Positions 16,323-24,559 of a stretch of DNA of 35,571 nucleotides are shown here, one piece after another (the first letter of the stretch is position 1; every line of letters starts with the position of its first letter). The DNA comes from JBAZQS01 sp041645075 (GTDB lineage Bacteria > Patescibacteriota > Patescibacteriia > 2-01-FULL-39-33). The notes beneath the pieces were generated by a model. The model made no database searches. It worked only from the letters and a program-made list of their open reading frames with translations, and had not been told where the DNA came from. A program made the translations under genes and the position numbers. The DNA lies in contig JBAZQS010000007.1 in NCBI GenBank assembly GCA_041645075.1, positions 1 to 35,571 of the forward strand. The letters run 5' to 3'.

Positions 16323-16730
16323 ATGGCTCAAAAGAATTTAACAAAAATTTTTATCTATATTACTTTATTTGTTTTTGCGGTCGGCATATTTGCCTGGTGG
16401 GTTAATTATAATTGGACTCGGGGGCGCGATTACAGGCGCTTGGCTGATCTGAAAATTTTGCAGTCGGCCTTGGTTGATTACTACGGTAGATTCAATACTT
16501 ATAAAATTCCCGATTGTCAGGCCGGTTCATTGGTCAATTTATGCTTAGGTAAAAATAGCCGGGCCATTGGGCTGGATAATATAATTGATCCTATCAGTAA
16601 GAGTCCGTTTCAATATCAGGTAGTTGAATTGGCCGACGACAATTTTTTTGTCAGTTTTTATTTTGAGACCTCAATGCTTGGACTGCCGGCCGGTAAACAT
16701 ACCCTCACTAAAAATGGAATAAGTAAGTGA
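16323..16730 (+). CDS. Pilin-like membrane-anchored protein without a prepilin cleavage site
   Basis: A 135-residue protein with one membrane segment (about 11-29) followed by RDYRRLADLKILQSALVDYYGRFNTYKIP, a helix and short loop typical of pseudopilins (GspG-like). It lacks the G-FTLIE signal, so PilD processing is not expected and it would stay membrane-anchored. The globular part has two cysteines and ends HTLTKNGISK. The ATG at 16323 is chosen over a TTG at 16305 because the -10 box overlaps that region. It is 19 bp before pilD. A non-incorporated accessory or assembly protein is inferred. Confidence 0.8.
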   Translation: MAQKNLTKIFIYITLFVFAVGIFAWWVNYNWTRGRDYRRLADLKILQSALVDYYGRFNTYKIPDCQAGSLVNLCLGKNSRAIGLDNIIDPISKSPFQYQVVELADDNFFVSFYFETSMLGLPAGKHTLTKNGISK

Positions 16731-16749
16731 GATAAGTAATTTTTAAATA

Positions 16750-17532
16750 ATGTTCTATATTTTTATTTTCCTTTTGGGGCTGATAGTCGGCAGTTTTTTG
16801 AATGTGGTGATTTTCCGCCTCAAAAGCGGCGAAAAAATTATTAATTCCCGGTCGCGTTGCCCATATTGCCGGCATCAGCTTAAAGTAAGGGACTTAGTTC
16901 CGGTTTTAAGCTTTATTTTTTACCGGGGCAAATGCGCTTATTGCCGGAAAAAAATTTCTTGGCAATACCCCCTGGTGGAGTTGGCGACCGCTTTTTTGTT
17001 TCTTGTCGGCACCTATAATATTCTTGGCAACTTAGAGCCGGCAATTCTGCTGATTAATAGCCAGGTATTTTTTTTCTGGCTGAGAAATCTGATTTTTTTC
17101 TGCTTTTTGATTATTATTTTCGTCTATGATTTGCGGTGGTATGAGATTTTAGACAAAGTGACGGTACCGGCCATGGTTTTGGCCCTGGTTTTAAATTTAA
17201 TGCTGGGCGTGGGTTGGCCAGGCCTGTTAATTGGCGCCGCGATTGGTTTATTCTTTTTTCTTTTTCAGTTTGTGGTCTCCAAGGGCAAGTGGCTCGGCGG
17301 CGGCGATCTTCGGCTGGGTCTTCTGATGGGCTTAATGCTGGGCTGGCCTAAGATTATTTTGGGCTTGTTTTTGGCCTATATTATCGGGGCGATTTTTTCG
17401 ATTATTTTAATAAAATTAAATAAAAAGGACTTTAAATCGCAAATACAATTCGGGACTTTTCTGTCTGTGGCCGCGATTATCGCCATTCTTTGGGGGGATG
17501 AGATTGTGAGATGGTACTTGAAATTAATGTAA
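16750..17532 (+). CDS. pilD: PilD, prepilin peptidase / N-methyltransferase
   Basis: Polytopic membrane aspartic protease that cleaves the prepilin leaders and N-methylates the new N-terminus. It has 260 residues. The N-terminal domain has the family opening LIVGSFLNVVIFRL and a zinc-binding tetracysteine (C37, C40, C62, C65). The catalytic aspartates are D127 (VYDLRW) and D186 (WLGGGDLRLG). About seven membrane segments are visible. It is 2 bp upstream of the first minor pseudopilin, so the peptidase and its substrates are co-expressed. Confidence 0.96.
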   Translation: MFYIFIFLLGLIVGSFLNVVIFRLKSGEKIINSRSRCPYCRHQLKVRDLVPVLSFIFYRGKCAYCRKKISWQYPLVELATAFLFLVGTYNILGNLEPAILLINSQVFFFWLRNLIFFCFLIIIFVYDLRWYEILDKVTVPAMVLALVLNLMLGVGWPGLLIGAAIGLFFFLFQFVVSKGKWLGGGDLRLGLLMGLMLGWPKIILGLFLAYIIGAIFSIILIKLNKKDFKSQIQFGTFLSVAAIIAILWGDEIVRWYLKLM

Positions 17533-17534
17533 TT

Positions 17535-18074
17535 ATGAAAAACAAAATAGGTTTTACTCTAATTGAAACCATAGTCGTCATTGCCATTATGAGCGCGATG
17601 TTCGCTTTTTTGTTTGTGAATTTTCGGGGCAAAGATGATATTCGTTTTCTGGATAATAAGGCCAATACTATTCTTAGCGATTTACAGCGCCTGCAAACAA
17701 TGTCGCTTTCTGGTGAGTTAGTCGATGGCCAATCGCCCAAATATTATTTTTTTAAATTTACAAATTGCGCCACCGACGGCTGTACTGGTTATCAATTGGC
17801 GGCCAAAATGCCGGATGATTCCGAATTTGTGATTAGTGATGTGGGCCTAGAAAAAATTTTAATTAATGTTATCGGCGCGGAGGGTGTCCAGAGCGGTAAC
17901 ATTTATGTCAGATTTGACGCGCCAAGAGGAACTATTCAAATTTTTAATGGTGCCGATTCTTTAGATTCTTTAACTGCCAAGGCGGCTTTAAGCGGCATAT
18001 TGGTTCCAGATGACTCCAGATATATTAAGATATCTGCGATCTCCGGCCGAATAAATATCTCAAGCACTCAATGA
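17535..18074 (+). CDS. Minor pseudopilin, GspH/FimT-like
   Basis: Prepilin of 179 residues with leader MKNKIG before FTLIETIVVIAIMSAMFAFL. The ATG at 17535 is chosen because it puts the class III signal at the N-terminus; an earlier in-frame ATG lies inside pilD. Size, the first place in a set of minor pilins, and the beta-rich globular part (GNIYVRFDAPRGTIQIFNG) fit the GspH/FimT type. It overlaps the next gene by 4 bp (ATGA). Minor pilins of this kind prime filament assembly. Confidence 0.85.
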   Translation: MKNKIGFTLIETIVVIAIMSAMFAFLFVNFRGKDDIRFLDNKANTILSDLQRLQTMSLSGELVDGQSPKYYFFKFTNCATDGCTGYQLAAKMPDDSEFVISDVGLEKILINVIGAEGVQSGNIYVRFDAPRGTIQIFNGADSLDSLTAKAALSGILVPDDSRYIKISAISGRINISSTQ

Positions 18075-18721
18075 AAAAATCAAAAATACAATTTTTAAAT
18101 AATTGTCGCGGCCAGGGCTTATTGGAATTAATTATCGCCATCGGCGTGATTACGGTCGGCATGTTTGCCGTCTGGACTTTGTTTTTGTCCAATTTTTCCG
18201 GAGAAAAGGAGGCGAGCGCCCGCATCGTGGCTTCTAATTTGGCGCGCGAGGGCATAGAAATCGTCAAGAATATTCGCGATACGAATTGGCTAAGAGCCGA
18301 AGTCAACGATAAAACCTGCGTGCCGGCGACTAATGAAATCTGCAAATGGAACGACGGCCTTAGTGATGGCAATTATGTTCCGGATAATATTTTTACGGTA
18401 ACGGAGAACGAGTACTTAAAACTTTTTTCGGTTGGCAACGCCACGATAGATGACTCGGGCGCAAGATTAAATATAAATAATGACGGTTTTTATGTTAATC
18501 AGGCCGGAACCGCCACTCCTTATCGGCGTCTTATAACCATTGACTCTATTTGTTGCGCCGATGCCGACGCTGATTTAAAATGTGACAATAATAATTTTGG
18601 CGATTGCGTCGCTGGCATTGATTTGAAAGTTGGTATTAATGTGAAGTCCCATGTCCGGTGGGAGATTAATAATCAGCAAAGGAATATCGTTTTGGCTGAT
18701 CAATTGTTTGATTGGAAATAA
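18071..18721 (+). CDS. Minor pseudopilin, PilV/GspI-like
   Basis: 216 residues. A longer leader (MKKSKIQFLNNCRGQG) precedes LLELIIAIGVITVGMFAVWTLF, with the conserved E at position 4 after the Gly instead of 5. The following VASNLAREGIEIVKNIRDTNWL is the typical PilV/GspI-type helix. The globular part holds several cysteines (CVP, EICKW, CCADADADLKC, GDCVAG), of which the DADADLKCDNNNFGDC segment looks like a calcium-type Asp/Asn loop. The start overlaps the previous stop, showing coupling. Confidence 0.83.
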   Translation: MKKSKIQFLNNCRGQGLLELIIAIGVITVGMFAVWTLFLSNFSGEKEASARIVASNLAREGIEIVKNIRDTNWLRAEVNDKTCVPATNEICKWNDGLSDGNYVPDNIFTVTENEYLKLFSVGNATIDDSGARLNINNDGFYVNQAGTATPYRRLITIDSICCADADADLKCDNNNFGDCVAGIDLKVGINVKSHVRWEINNQQRNIVLADQLFDWK

Positions 18722-18742
18722 TAATAGTAATTAATAATTAAA

Positions 18743-18798
18743 AATTAAGAATTAAAAGTTAGAAATTAAATTCAGTTATACAATATTAATTCTTAATT
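18743..18798. repeat. A+T-rich inverted repeat between two pseudopilin genes
   Basis: AATTAAGAATTAA (18743-18755) and its exact reverse complement (18786-18798) flank a 30-bp spacer, within the 94-bp gap after the PilV-like gene. Direct near-repeats of AATTAA also occur. It may stop or slow transcription or mark a past insertion. Confidence 0.65.
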
Positions 18799-18815
18799 CT
18801 AACCCGTATATCAAG

Positions 18816-19403
18816 ATGATATTTTTTATAAAATTAAAAAAATTAAGAAACGGTGGTTTCACCTTAGTTGAAGTTCTGGTGGCTATGGGTATTTTTGCCG
18901 TGGTTTCGGTGATTATTTCCGGCATCTCTTTGAATGTGAATAATTTACAGCAGAACACGGCCAATTATCAGCGTCTACAGAATGACGGCCGTTATATTAT
19001 AGAAAAATTAGCCCGGGAAATCAGGGCGAGAGAATTGATCTATTCGGTCGATGAGCTACCTACAGGTGAGCTTAACTTCAAAAGTGAGCTTAACTTCAAA
19101 AAAGATGAAGATAACAAGTCATTGAGCATTTCTTTAGCAACGGGTAATTTAATTTATAGTATTAAAGATGAGGAAACCGGTCAGACCAAAAATGATTTTT
19201 TAAACGCCGAAGATGTTAATGTGCTTGATGTTAAATTTTTCGTCGTGCCGTTTTTCGAGGATAATTGGAGAACCGGGCTCACCAAAAATGCCCAGCCAAG
19301 AGTGACGATTTTATTAAAGCTCGAGAATGTCGCCGCCAATCCCAAATACAAAAAAGAATTAATTTTACAAACAACCGTGTCCAGCAAGGTTTATAAAAGA
19401 TAA
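18816..19403 (+). CDS. Minor pseudopilin, PilW/GspJ-like
   Basis: 195 residues. Basic leader MIFFIKLKKLRNGG precedes FTLVEVLVAMGIFAVVSVIISGISL, a canonical class III signal. The helix continues QRLQNDGRYIIEKLAREIRAREL, the pattern of PilW/GspJ. An 18-bp tandem duplication near residue 85 (GELNFKSELNFK) is in frame. It ends 3 bp before the PilX-like gene. A minor pilin role in the initiation complex is inferred from family and context. Confidence 0.85.
   Translation: MIFFIKLKKLRNGGFTLVEVLVAMGIFAVVSVIISGISLNVNNLQQNTANYQRLQNDGRYIIEKLAREIRARELIYSVDELPTGELNFKSELNFKKDEDNKSLSISLATGNLIYSIKDEETGQTKNDFLNAEDVNVLDVKFFVVPFFEDNWRTGLTKNAQPRVTILLKLENVAANPKYKKELILQTTVSSKVYKR
19066..19101 (+). repeat. 18-bp perfect tandem duplication inside a pseudopilin gene
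   Basis: GTGAGCTTAACTTCAAAA occurs twice in a row (19066-19083 and 19084-19101), adding six residues without changing frame. Perfect identity implies a recent slippage or duplication event. Confidence 0.9.
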
Positions 19404-19406
19404 TTT

Positions 19407-20291
19407 ATGAAAAATCAGCAAGGCGTAATTTTGGTCATGGCCTTATCAATTATGGCAATATTATTGTCCATTGCCATTAGCTTTGCCGTTTTTATTATTT
19501 CTGATATCAATAAATCAAAATCCATAGATGATTCCATTGTTTCTTATTACGCGGCCGAAACCGCGGCCGAGCGGACTATTTTTTTATTCCGCAAAGGCGG
19601 TAAGGAGAAGACAGGAAATTTTTTGTATAATCCAGACAATCCGCCCAGTGAGACCAATGACCCCACCGCCCTGTCCGCTTCGGATAAAAATGGCAGTTTA
19701 GCTGATAACAATGCCGTCTGGACTATCCAAGATTCTATTGATTATGAACCCACGGTTTTTCGCCAGCGATTATACAACGGCCAGGGCCTAAAATTGTATT
19801 TTTTAAATCGCGCGGCCACCCAAAATCCGGCCAGTATCGTCATTGATTGGCAGGGGATTTCTGATTTTACCAAGGTTCAGGCGACTTTTACGCAGCTTAA
19901 TCCGCAATCGAAAAACAATGTTTTGGTTTATTATACTGATTATAGCGATCTGGTGACCGCTTTATCTAATAAATGTATAGATTTTCGGGACGTGGCTATT
20001 GATAGTAATATTTATGGGAGCTGGAAAAGCGATTATGTGGTGGAAATCAAGGCCTTGGGCAGTAGCGATACGGATTATGTTGATACCTTGACGGTCAAGG
20101 CTTATGATAGTATTTGCGGCGCGCCCACAACGCAAAATTTACAAGCCATTACTAATATCACTATTCGCGCCGTGGGCAATTACCATAAGTCAAAGCAGGA
20201 GATCGTGGTTCAATTGCCGCCGAGAGACCCGCTCTCCGGTTTGTTGAGTTTTGTTTTGTTTTCGGAAAGGGACATTACCAAGGATTATTAA
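19407..20291 (+). CDS. PilX-like minor pilus assembly protein
   Basis: 294 residues. The N-terminus MKNQQGVILVMALSIMAILLSIAISFAVFII followed by SYYAAETAAERTIFLFRKGG is the characteristic PilX pattern (G-V instead of G-F, no E5, then an AAE.A.ER helix). The large extracytoplasmic part is beta-rich and repeats short motifs such as LKLYFLNRA and IVIDWQGISD. Two cysteines (KCIDF, SICGAP) could form a disulfide. It is the last pilus gene; ligA starts 5 bp later and may be read from the same transcript. Confidence 0.82.
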   Translation: MKNQQGVILVMALSIMAILLSIAISFAVFIISDINKSKSIDDSIVSYYAAETAAERTIFLFRKGGKEKTGNFLYNPDNPPSETNDPTALSASDKNGSLADNNAVWTIQDSIDYEPTVFRQRLYNGQGLKLYFLNRAATQNPASIVIDWQGISDFTKVQATFTQLNPQSKNNVLVYYTDYSDLVTALSNKCIDFRDVAIDSNIYGSWKSDYVVEIKALGSSDTDYVDTLTVKAYDSICGAPTTQNLQAITNITIRAVGNYHKSKQEIVVQLPPRDPLSGLLSFVLFSERDITKDY

Positions 20292-20296
20292 AGCCA

Positions 20297-22315
20297 ATGG
20301 ACAAAAATCAAGCCAAAAAAAGAATTGAAAAATTAAAAGAGCAATTGCGCGAAATTGACCACGCTTATTATGTTTTGGACAAACCGTTAGTGAGCGATGC
20401 GGTTCGGGATTCTCTTAAAGACGAATTGGAAAAATTAGAAAAACAATTTCCCGAATTCATTACGCCCGATTCGCCGACCCAGAGAATCGGCGGCAAGGCC
20501 TTGGGTAAATTTGCCAAACATCGGCACGCCCTGCCCAAATATTCTTTTGACGATATGTTTTCTTTTGAGGAGGTGGTGGAGTTTGACGCTAAAATCAAAC
20601 GTTTTTTGGGCTGGCCGGCCGATAAGGACATTGAATATGTCTGCGAACTCAAAATTGACGGCTTGAATATGTCTTTTATTTATAAAAACGGGGTCTTAGA
20701 CAAAGCTGTTACTCGAGGCGACGGGTTTGTGGGCGAAGTGGTTACTCATACAGTTCGCACTATCGGTAGTATTCCATTGAAGATTAAGAATTCTATAGAC
20801 ATCGAGGTGGGTGGGGAAGTTTATCTGCCCCAGAAGAGTTTTGAAAAATTAAACCAGGCACAGGAAAAAATTGGCGGACAGATTTTTGCCAACCCGCGCA
20901 ACGCGGCCGCCGGCACCATCAGACAACTTGACCCTAAAATTGCCGCCAACCGGAATTTGGACGGTTTTATGTGGACGATTTATACTTATCAATCATTAAA
21001 TTTAAAAACGCAGGAAGATATTTTAGTTAATTTGGAAAATTTGGGTTTTAAGGTGAATACTCATTGGCAGAAATTAAAAAATATCCGCGAAACCATAAAA
21101 TATTTTGAACACTGGGCCGAGAATAGAAATAAATTGCCCTATGAAATAGACGGCATCGTCATTAAAGTAAATGACCTAAATTTGCAAGAGCGATTGGGCC
21201 GGACGGCCAAGCAGGTTCGCTGGGCGGCCGCTTATAAATTCGCGCCCAAGCAGGTAACGACCATAGTTGAAGATATTGCGGTGCAGGTGGGCCGGACCGG
21301 AGCGCTCACGCCGGTCGCCCATTTGCGCCCCGTAAAATTAGCGGGCAGCGTGGTGAAAAGAGCCACGCTTCATAATCAAGACGAGATTGATCGACTGGAC
21401 GTGAGGATCGGCGACACCGTGGTTTTGCAAAAAGCCGGCGATGTGATACCGGATATCGTCAAGGTTTTGAAAAAAATGCGCGCGGGTCAGGAACGGAAAT
21501 TCAAGATGCCCGCTGAATGCCCGATTTGCGGTTCGGCGGTGGTAAAAAAGCCGGGCGAGGTCGCGAGTTATTGCGCCAATAAAAATTGTTTCGCCCAAGA
21601 ACTTGAGGGCTTGATTCATTTTGTGGCCAAGGCGGCTTTTGATATTGCCGGTTTGGGGCCGAAAATTTTGGAACATCTCCTGCGGGCGGATTTAATCAAG
21701 GACGCCGCCGATATTTTTTTGCTGAAAGAAGAGGATTTGGCGCCCTTGGAAAGGTTTGCGGAAAAATCGGCGGAAAATTTGATTAAAGCCATCAACCAAA
21801 GCAAAAAAATTAATTTAGCCAAATTTATTTTTGCCTTGGGTATCAGGCACGCGGGCGAAGAAACCGCGATTACTTTGGCGGAAAATTTTAGCTCCTTGGA
21901 AAAATTGCAAAACGTTTCCATTGAGGAATTGCAGAATATTGAGGATATTGGCCCCAAAGTGGCCGGAAGTATTTATGATTGGTTTCATCGCAAAAAGAAT
22001 TTAGATTTTTTGGGCAAGCTTAAAAAGAGCGGTCTTAAAATTATTAATCCGTCGAAAGCCGGTCCGGGCAAATTGGCCGGCAAAATTTTTGTCTTGACGG
22101 GCGGACTGAAAGAACTTAGCCGAGACCAAGCCAAAGAAAAAATCAGGCGATTGGGCGGTGACGTTTCATCGTCGGTCAGTAAAAAAACTGATTATGTGGT
22201 GGCCGGTGAAAACCCGGGTTCAAAATATGATAAGGCCGAATCATTGGGCGTAAAAATAATCAGCGAAAAAGAATTTTTAAAAATAATAGGACCGTCGCCG
22301 AATGCGCTTTCGTAA
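20297..22315 (+). CDS. ligA: NAD+-dependent DNA ligase
   Basis: Seals nicks during replication and repair using NAD+. It has 672 residues, the standard size. The adenylation domain carries the nucleophile K119 in ELKIDG and the TRGDGFVGE motif; the N-terminal Ia domain has HAYYVLDKPLVSD. An OB fold follows, then a four-cysteine zinc finger starting at C408/C411 (CPICG...CANKNC), a helix-hairpin-helix region (about 430-575) and a C-terminal BRCT domain (about 595-665). The last eight residues (GPSPNALS) and the stop codon are encoded inside the 22289-22445 inverted-repeat element, so the native C-terminus was probably slightly different. It starts 5 bp after the PilX-like gene. Confidence 0.97.
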   Translation: MDKNQAKKRIEKLKEQLREIDHAYYVLDKPLVSDAVRDSLKDELEKLEKQFPEFITPDSPTQRIGGKALGKFAKHRHALPKYSFDDMFSFEEVVEFDAKIKRFLGWPADKDIEYVCELKIDGLNMSFIYKNGVLDKAVTRGDGFVGEVVTHTVRTIGSIPLKIKNSIDIEVGGEVYLPQKSFEKLNQAQEKIGGQIFANPRNAAAGTIRQLDPKIAANRNLDGFMWTIYTYQSLNLKTQEDILVNLENLGFKVNTHWQKLKNIRETIKYFEHWAENRNKLPYEIDGIVIKVNDLNLQERLGRTAKQVRWAAAYKFAPKQVTTIVEDIAVQVGRTGALTPVAHLRPVKLAGSVVKRATLHNQDEIDRLDVRIGDTVVLQKAGDVIPDIVKVLKKMRAGQERKFKMPAECPICGSAVVKKPGEVASYCANKNCFAQELEGLIHFVAKAAFDIAGLGPKILEHLLRADLIKDAADIFLLKEEDLAPLERFAEKSAENLIKAINQSKKINLAKFIFALGIRHAGEETAITLAENFSSLEKLQNVSIEELQNIEDIGPKVAGSIYDWFHRKKNLDFLGKLKKSGLKIINPSKAGPGKLAGKIFVLTGGLKELSRDQAKEKIRRLGGDVSSSVSKKTDYVVAGENPGSKYDKAESLGVKIISEKEFLKIIGPSPNALS

Positions 22316-22445
22316 CGAAATTTCTGAATTTTGAGACAGAATTGCTGAATAAACTTTGAGGTTTAACTGGTTAAGCCGAAAAGTTTTGAAGCAATTATGG
22401 CCAAAATTCAGAAATTGCAGTAGAAATGGCATTCGGCGACGGTCC
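22289..22445. repeat. 157-bp inverted-repeat element overlapping the ligA 3' end
   Basis: Perfect 17-bp terminal arms, GGACCGTCGCCGAATGC (22289-22305) and its reverse complement (22429-22445). A second pair, AATTTCTGAATTTT (about 22319-22332) and AAAATTCAGAAATT (22403-22416), lies inside, and AAACTT...AAGTTT near the centre. The interior is A+T-rich, the ends GC-rich. The left arm supplies the last ligA codons and its TAA stop. No coding sequence fits inside. It has the build of a MITE-like non-autonomous element or a large REP/hairpin. No flanking target duplication is obvious. Confidence 0.8.
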
Positions 22446-22474
22446 CAAGCGGGTAATTAACGGGTAATTTAAAA

Positions 22475-22572
22475 GGGGCGTATGCTTTCAGACAATTATT
22501 TGTCCTTAAGCATACGCCCTGCCCCCGCTGTTGTCCCCGCAGCGACTTTGCCGCCCCTTGTTTATCGGGGCG
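22475..22572. other. Multi-hairpin gene-free region between ligA and gatC
   Basis: The 412-bp gap (22316-22727) has no convincing gene. After the inverted-repeat element comes a long hairpin: GGGCGTATGCTT (22476-22487) pairs with AAGCATACGCCC (22508-22519), with an inner GACAA/TTGTC stem. A GC-rich stretch follows with GCTG...CAGC and CGCCCC...GGGGCG (22552-22572). The first hairpin lacks a T-tract on the plus strand. Either strand could encode a structured RNA; I match it to no known RNA family. Confidence 0.5.
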
Positions 22573-22667
22573 AAATTTACAAAAAATTAAGGTGCGAATA
22601 TGGCTGATTCATGCTCGGCGATTTATCGTTCATTCATTAACCATAAGATTAACAAATAAAAACCGGC

Positions 22668-22696
22668 TTGTCAAGAATAAAAAAAGTTTATATACT
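22668..22696 (+). promoter_or_regulatory. Promoter for gatC-gatA
   Basis: TTGTCA (22668-22673), exactly 17 bp, then TATACT (22691-22696). Predicted start near 22703, giving a leader of about 25 nt before the gatC ATG at 22728. Confidence 0.75.
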
Positions 22697-22727
22697 GGTT
22701 TAGTGAGTGAAAAATAATTATTTTTTT

Positions 22728-23024
22728 ATGCTTTTATCAAAAGACGAAGTAGAACATATTGCCCGGTTGGCCCGTTTGCGGCTTAATGATAAAGAAAAGG
22801 CGATTTATAGCGAGCAATTGTCGTCTATTTTGGCGTATGTTAATAAAATGCAGGCCGCGACCATGGCGGATATTGAGCCGACCTCGCAGATAACCGACCT
22901 AAACAATATTATGCGCGAAGATGTCATAAAGGATTCGGGTTTAGCCGGCGATTTGATCAATGGCGCGCCCGACAAGATAGACGGCTATATAAAAATACCA
23001 AAGATATTTGAAGACAAAAATTAA
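22728..23024 (+). CDS. gatC: Asp/Glu-tRNA amidotransferase subunit C
   Basis: Small subunit of the GatCAB amidotransferase, which converts mischarged Glu-tRNA(Gln) and/or Asp-tRNA(Asn) to the correct aminoacyl-tRNA. It has 98 residues, the family size, with the signature LSKDEVEHIARLARLRLNDKE, the mid motif QLSSILAYVNKMQ and a C-terminal DGYIKIPKIFE. The ATG at 22728 is chosen; a GTG at 22707 would add seven residues not typical of GatC. gatA follows after 13 bp. gatB is not in the window. Confidence 0.94.
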   Translation: MLLSKDEVEHIARLARLRLNDKEKAIYSEQLSSILAYVNKMQAATMADIEPTSQITDLNNIMREDVIKDSGLAGDLINGAPDKIDGYIKIPKIFEDKN

Positions 23025-23037
23025 AAATTCTATCTTT

Positions 23038-24492
23038 ATGCTAAACCAACTTACATTATTAGAGGCCATTAAGGGACTGCGCGATAAGAAATTTTCCAGC
23101 CGGGAATTAACCAAGGACTGTTTTAAGCAGATTGAGGCCCATGATGACAAAATAAAATCATTTATTACTCTTAATAAAGACGAGGCCTTAAAGCAAGCCA
23201 AGGCGGCCGATGAAAAAATTAGAAGCGGCGATAAACTCCCGCCTTTAACCGGCATTCCGATAGCCATTAAAGATATTTTTTGCACTCGCGGTTTAAAGTC
23301 AACATCGGCTTCAAAAATTTTGGCTGACTATGTTCCGCCCTATGACGCCACGGCCGTGAAAAAAATCAGAGAAAGCGGTGGCGTTATTTTGGGCAAGACC
23401 AATCTGGATGAATTTGCCATGGGCAGTTCCACGGAAAATTCCGGTTTTTTTACGACCCGCAATCCCTGGGATTTGGAACGGGTGCCGGGCGGCAGTTCGG
23501 GCGGTTCGGCCGCGGCCTTGGCCGCGGATATGTGCCTTTACGCTTTAGGCACGGATACGGGCGGCTCCATCAGGCATCCGGCTTCTTTCTGCGGGGTTTC
23601 CGGCTTGAAAGTAACCTACGGCCGGGTTTCCCGCTATGGCGTTATGGCCATGGCTTCCTCCTTGGACACTATCGGACCTTTCGGCAAAACCGCAGAAGAT
23701 ATTGGTTTAATTTTGCAAAACATTGCCGGCCGAGACCCCAAGGATTCGACTACGTCCGATGAGCCGGTTGATGATTATTTAAAAGAAATTAAACAGGATA
23801 TAAATGGCTTAAAAATCGGCTTGCCCAAAGAATATTTTATTGGCGGGCTTGATGACGGCGTGCGGGAGCGGGTTTTGGCCGCCGCCAAAAAATTTGAAGG
23901 ACTGGGCGCGGAGGTAATTGATATTGATTTGCCCCATACGGATTTAGCTTTGGCCGCCTATTATATTATTTGTCCCAGCGAAATCAGTTCCAATATGGCG
24001 AGATATGACGGCATTAAATACGGCCTTTCGGAGCGCGAAGGAAAAAATTTAATGGATATATATTTGAATAACCGTGCCGACGGGTTTGGCGCTGAAGTAA
24101 AAAGACGGATTATGATCGGCACCTATGCTTTGTCCGCCGGTTATTACGACGCCTATTACAAGCAAGCCCTGAAAATAAGAACGTTGGTGCGCCGTGATTT
24201 TGACGAGGCCTTTGCCAAAGTGGACGCGATTCTGACGCCCGTGGCGCCTACGCCCGCTTTCAAAATCGGCGAGAATATAAATGACCCTTTAAAAATGTAT
24301 TTAGGCGATATATTTACTATCCCGGCTTCTTTGGCGGGCATTTGCGGTTTGTCTATTCCGGCCGGATTGGTGGACGGCTTGCCGGTCGGCATCCAATTAT
24401 TAGGCAAAAAATTTGCGGAAAAAACTATTTTGCGCCTGGGCCATAACTACCAGCAAGCAACCGATTTTCATAAAGAAAAACCAAAAATTTAA
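23038..24492 (+). CDS. gatA: Asp/Glu-tRNA amidotransferase subunit A (amidase)
   Basis: Glutaminase subunit of GatCAB, an amidase-signature enzyme releasing ammonia for tRNA-dependent amidation. It has 484 residues. The Ser-cisSer-Lys triad is complete: K78 (PIAIKDIF), S153 (VPGGSSGGSAAA) and S177 (GTDTGGSIRHP). Conserved GKTNLDEFAMGSSTENS and the C-terminal GLPVGIQLLGKKFAE are present. The ATG at 23038 directly precedes the family N-terminus (LNQLTLLEAI); an earlier in-frame ATG at 23008 overlaps gatC. It is co-transcribed with gatC. Confidence 0.97.
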   Translation: MLNQLTLLEAIKGLRDKKFSSRELTKDCFKQIEAHDDKIKSFITLNKDEALKQAKAADEKIRSGDKLPPLTGIPIAIKDIFCTRGLKSTSASKILADYVPPYDATAVKKIRESGGVILGKTNLDEFAMGSSTENSGFFTTRNPWDLERVPGGSSGGSAAALAADMCLYALGTDTGGSIRHPASFCGVSGLKVTYGRVSRYGVMAMASSLDTIGPFGKTAEDIGLILQNIAGRDPKDSTTSDEPVDDYLKEIKQDINGLKIGLPKEYFIGGLDDGVRERVLAAAKKFEGLGAEVIDIDLPHTDLALAAYYIICPSEISSNMARYDGIKYGLSEREGKNLMDIYLNNRADGFGAEVKRRIMIGTYALSAGYYDAYYKQALKIRTLVRRDFDEAFAKVDAILTPVAPTPAFKIGENINDPLKMYLGDIFTIPASLAGICGLSIPAGLVDGLPVGIQLLGKKFAEKTILRLGHNYQQATDFHKEKPKI

Positions 24493-24498
24493 TCCCAT

Positions 24499-24527
24499 TT
24501 GATTTATTTCAAAAAAATATATATAAT
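24499..24527 (+). promoter_or_regulatory. Promoter for the DsbA-like gene
   Basis: TTGATT (24499-24504), 17 bp, TATAAT (24522-24527). Predicted start near 24534, leader about 26 nt. It lies wholly in the 67-bp gap after gatA. Confidence 0.75.
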
Positions 24528-24559
24528 CAATAGGTAAAATAAAAATTAATTTTAAAACC

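Noticed and set aside
22475..22572. SRP RNA, tmRNA or RNase P RNA
   Set aside because: None of the conserved sequence motifs of these RNAs is present, though the region is structured.
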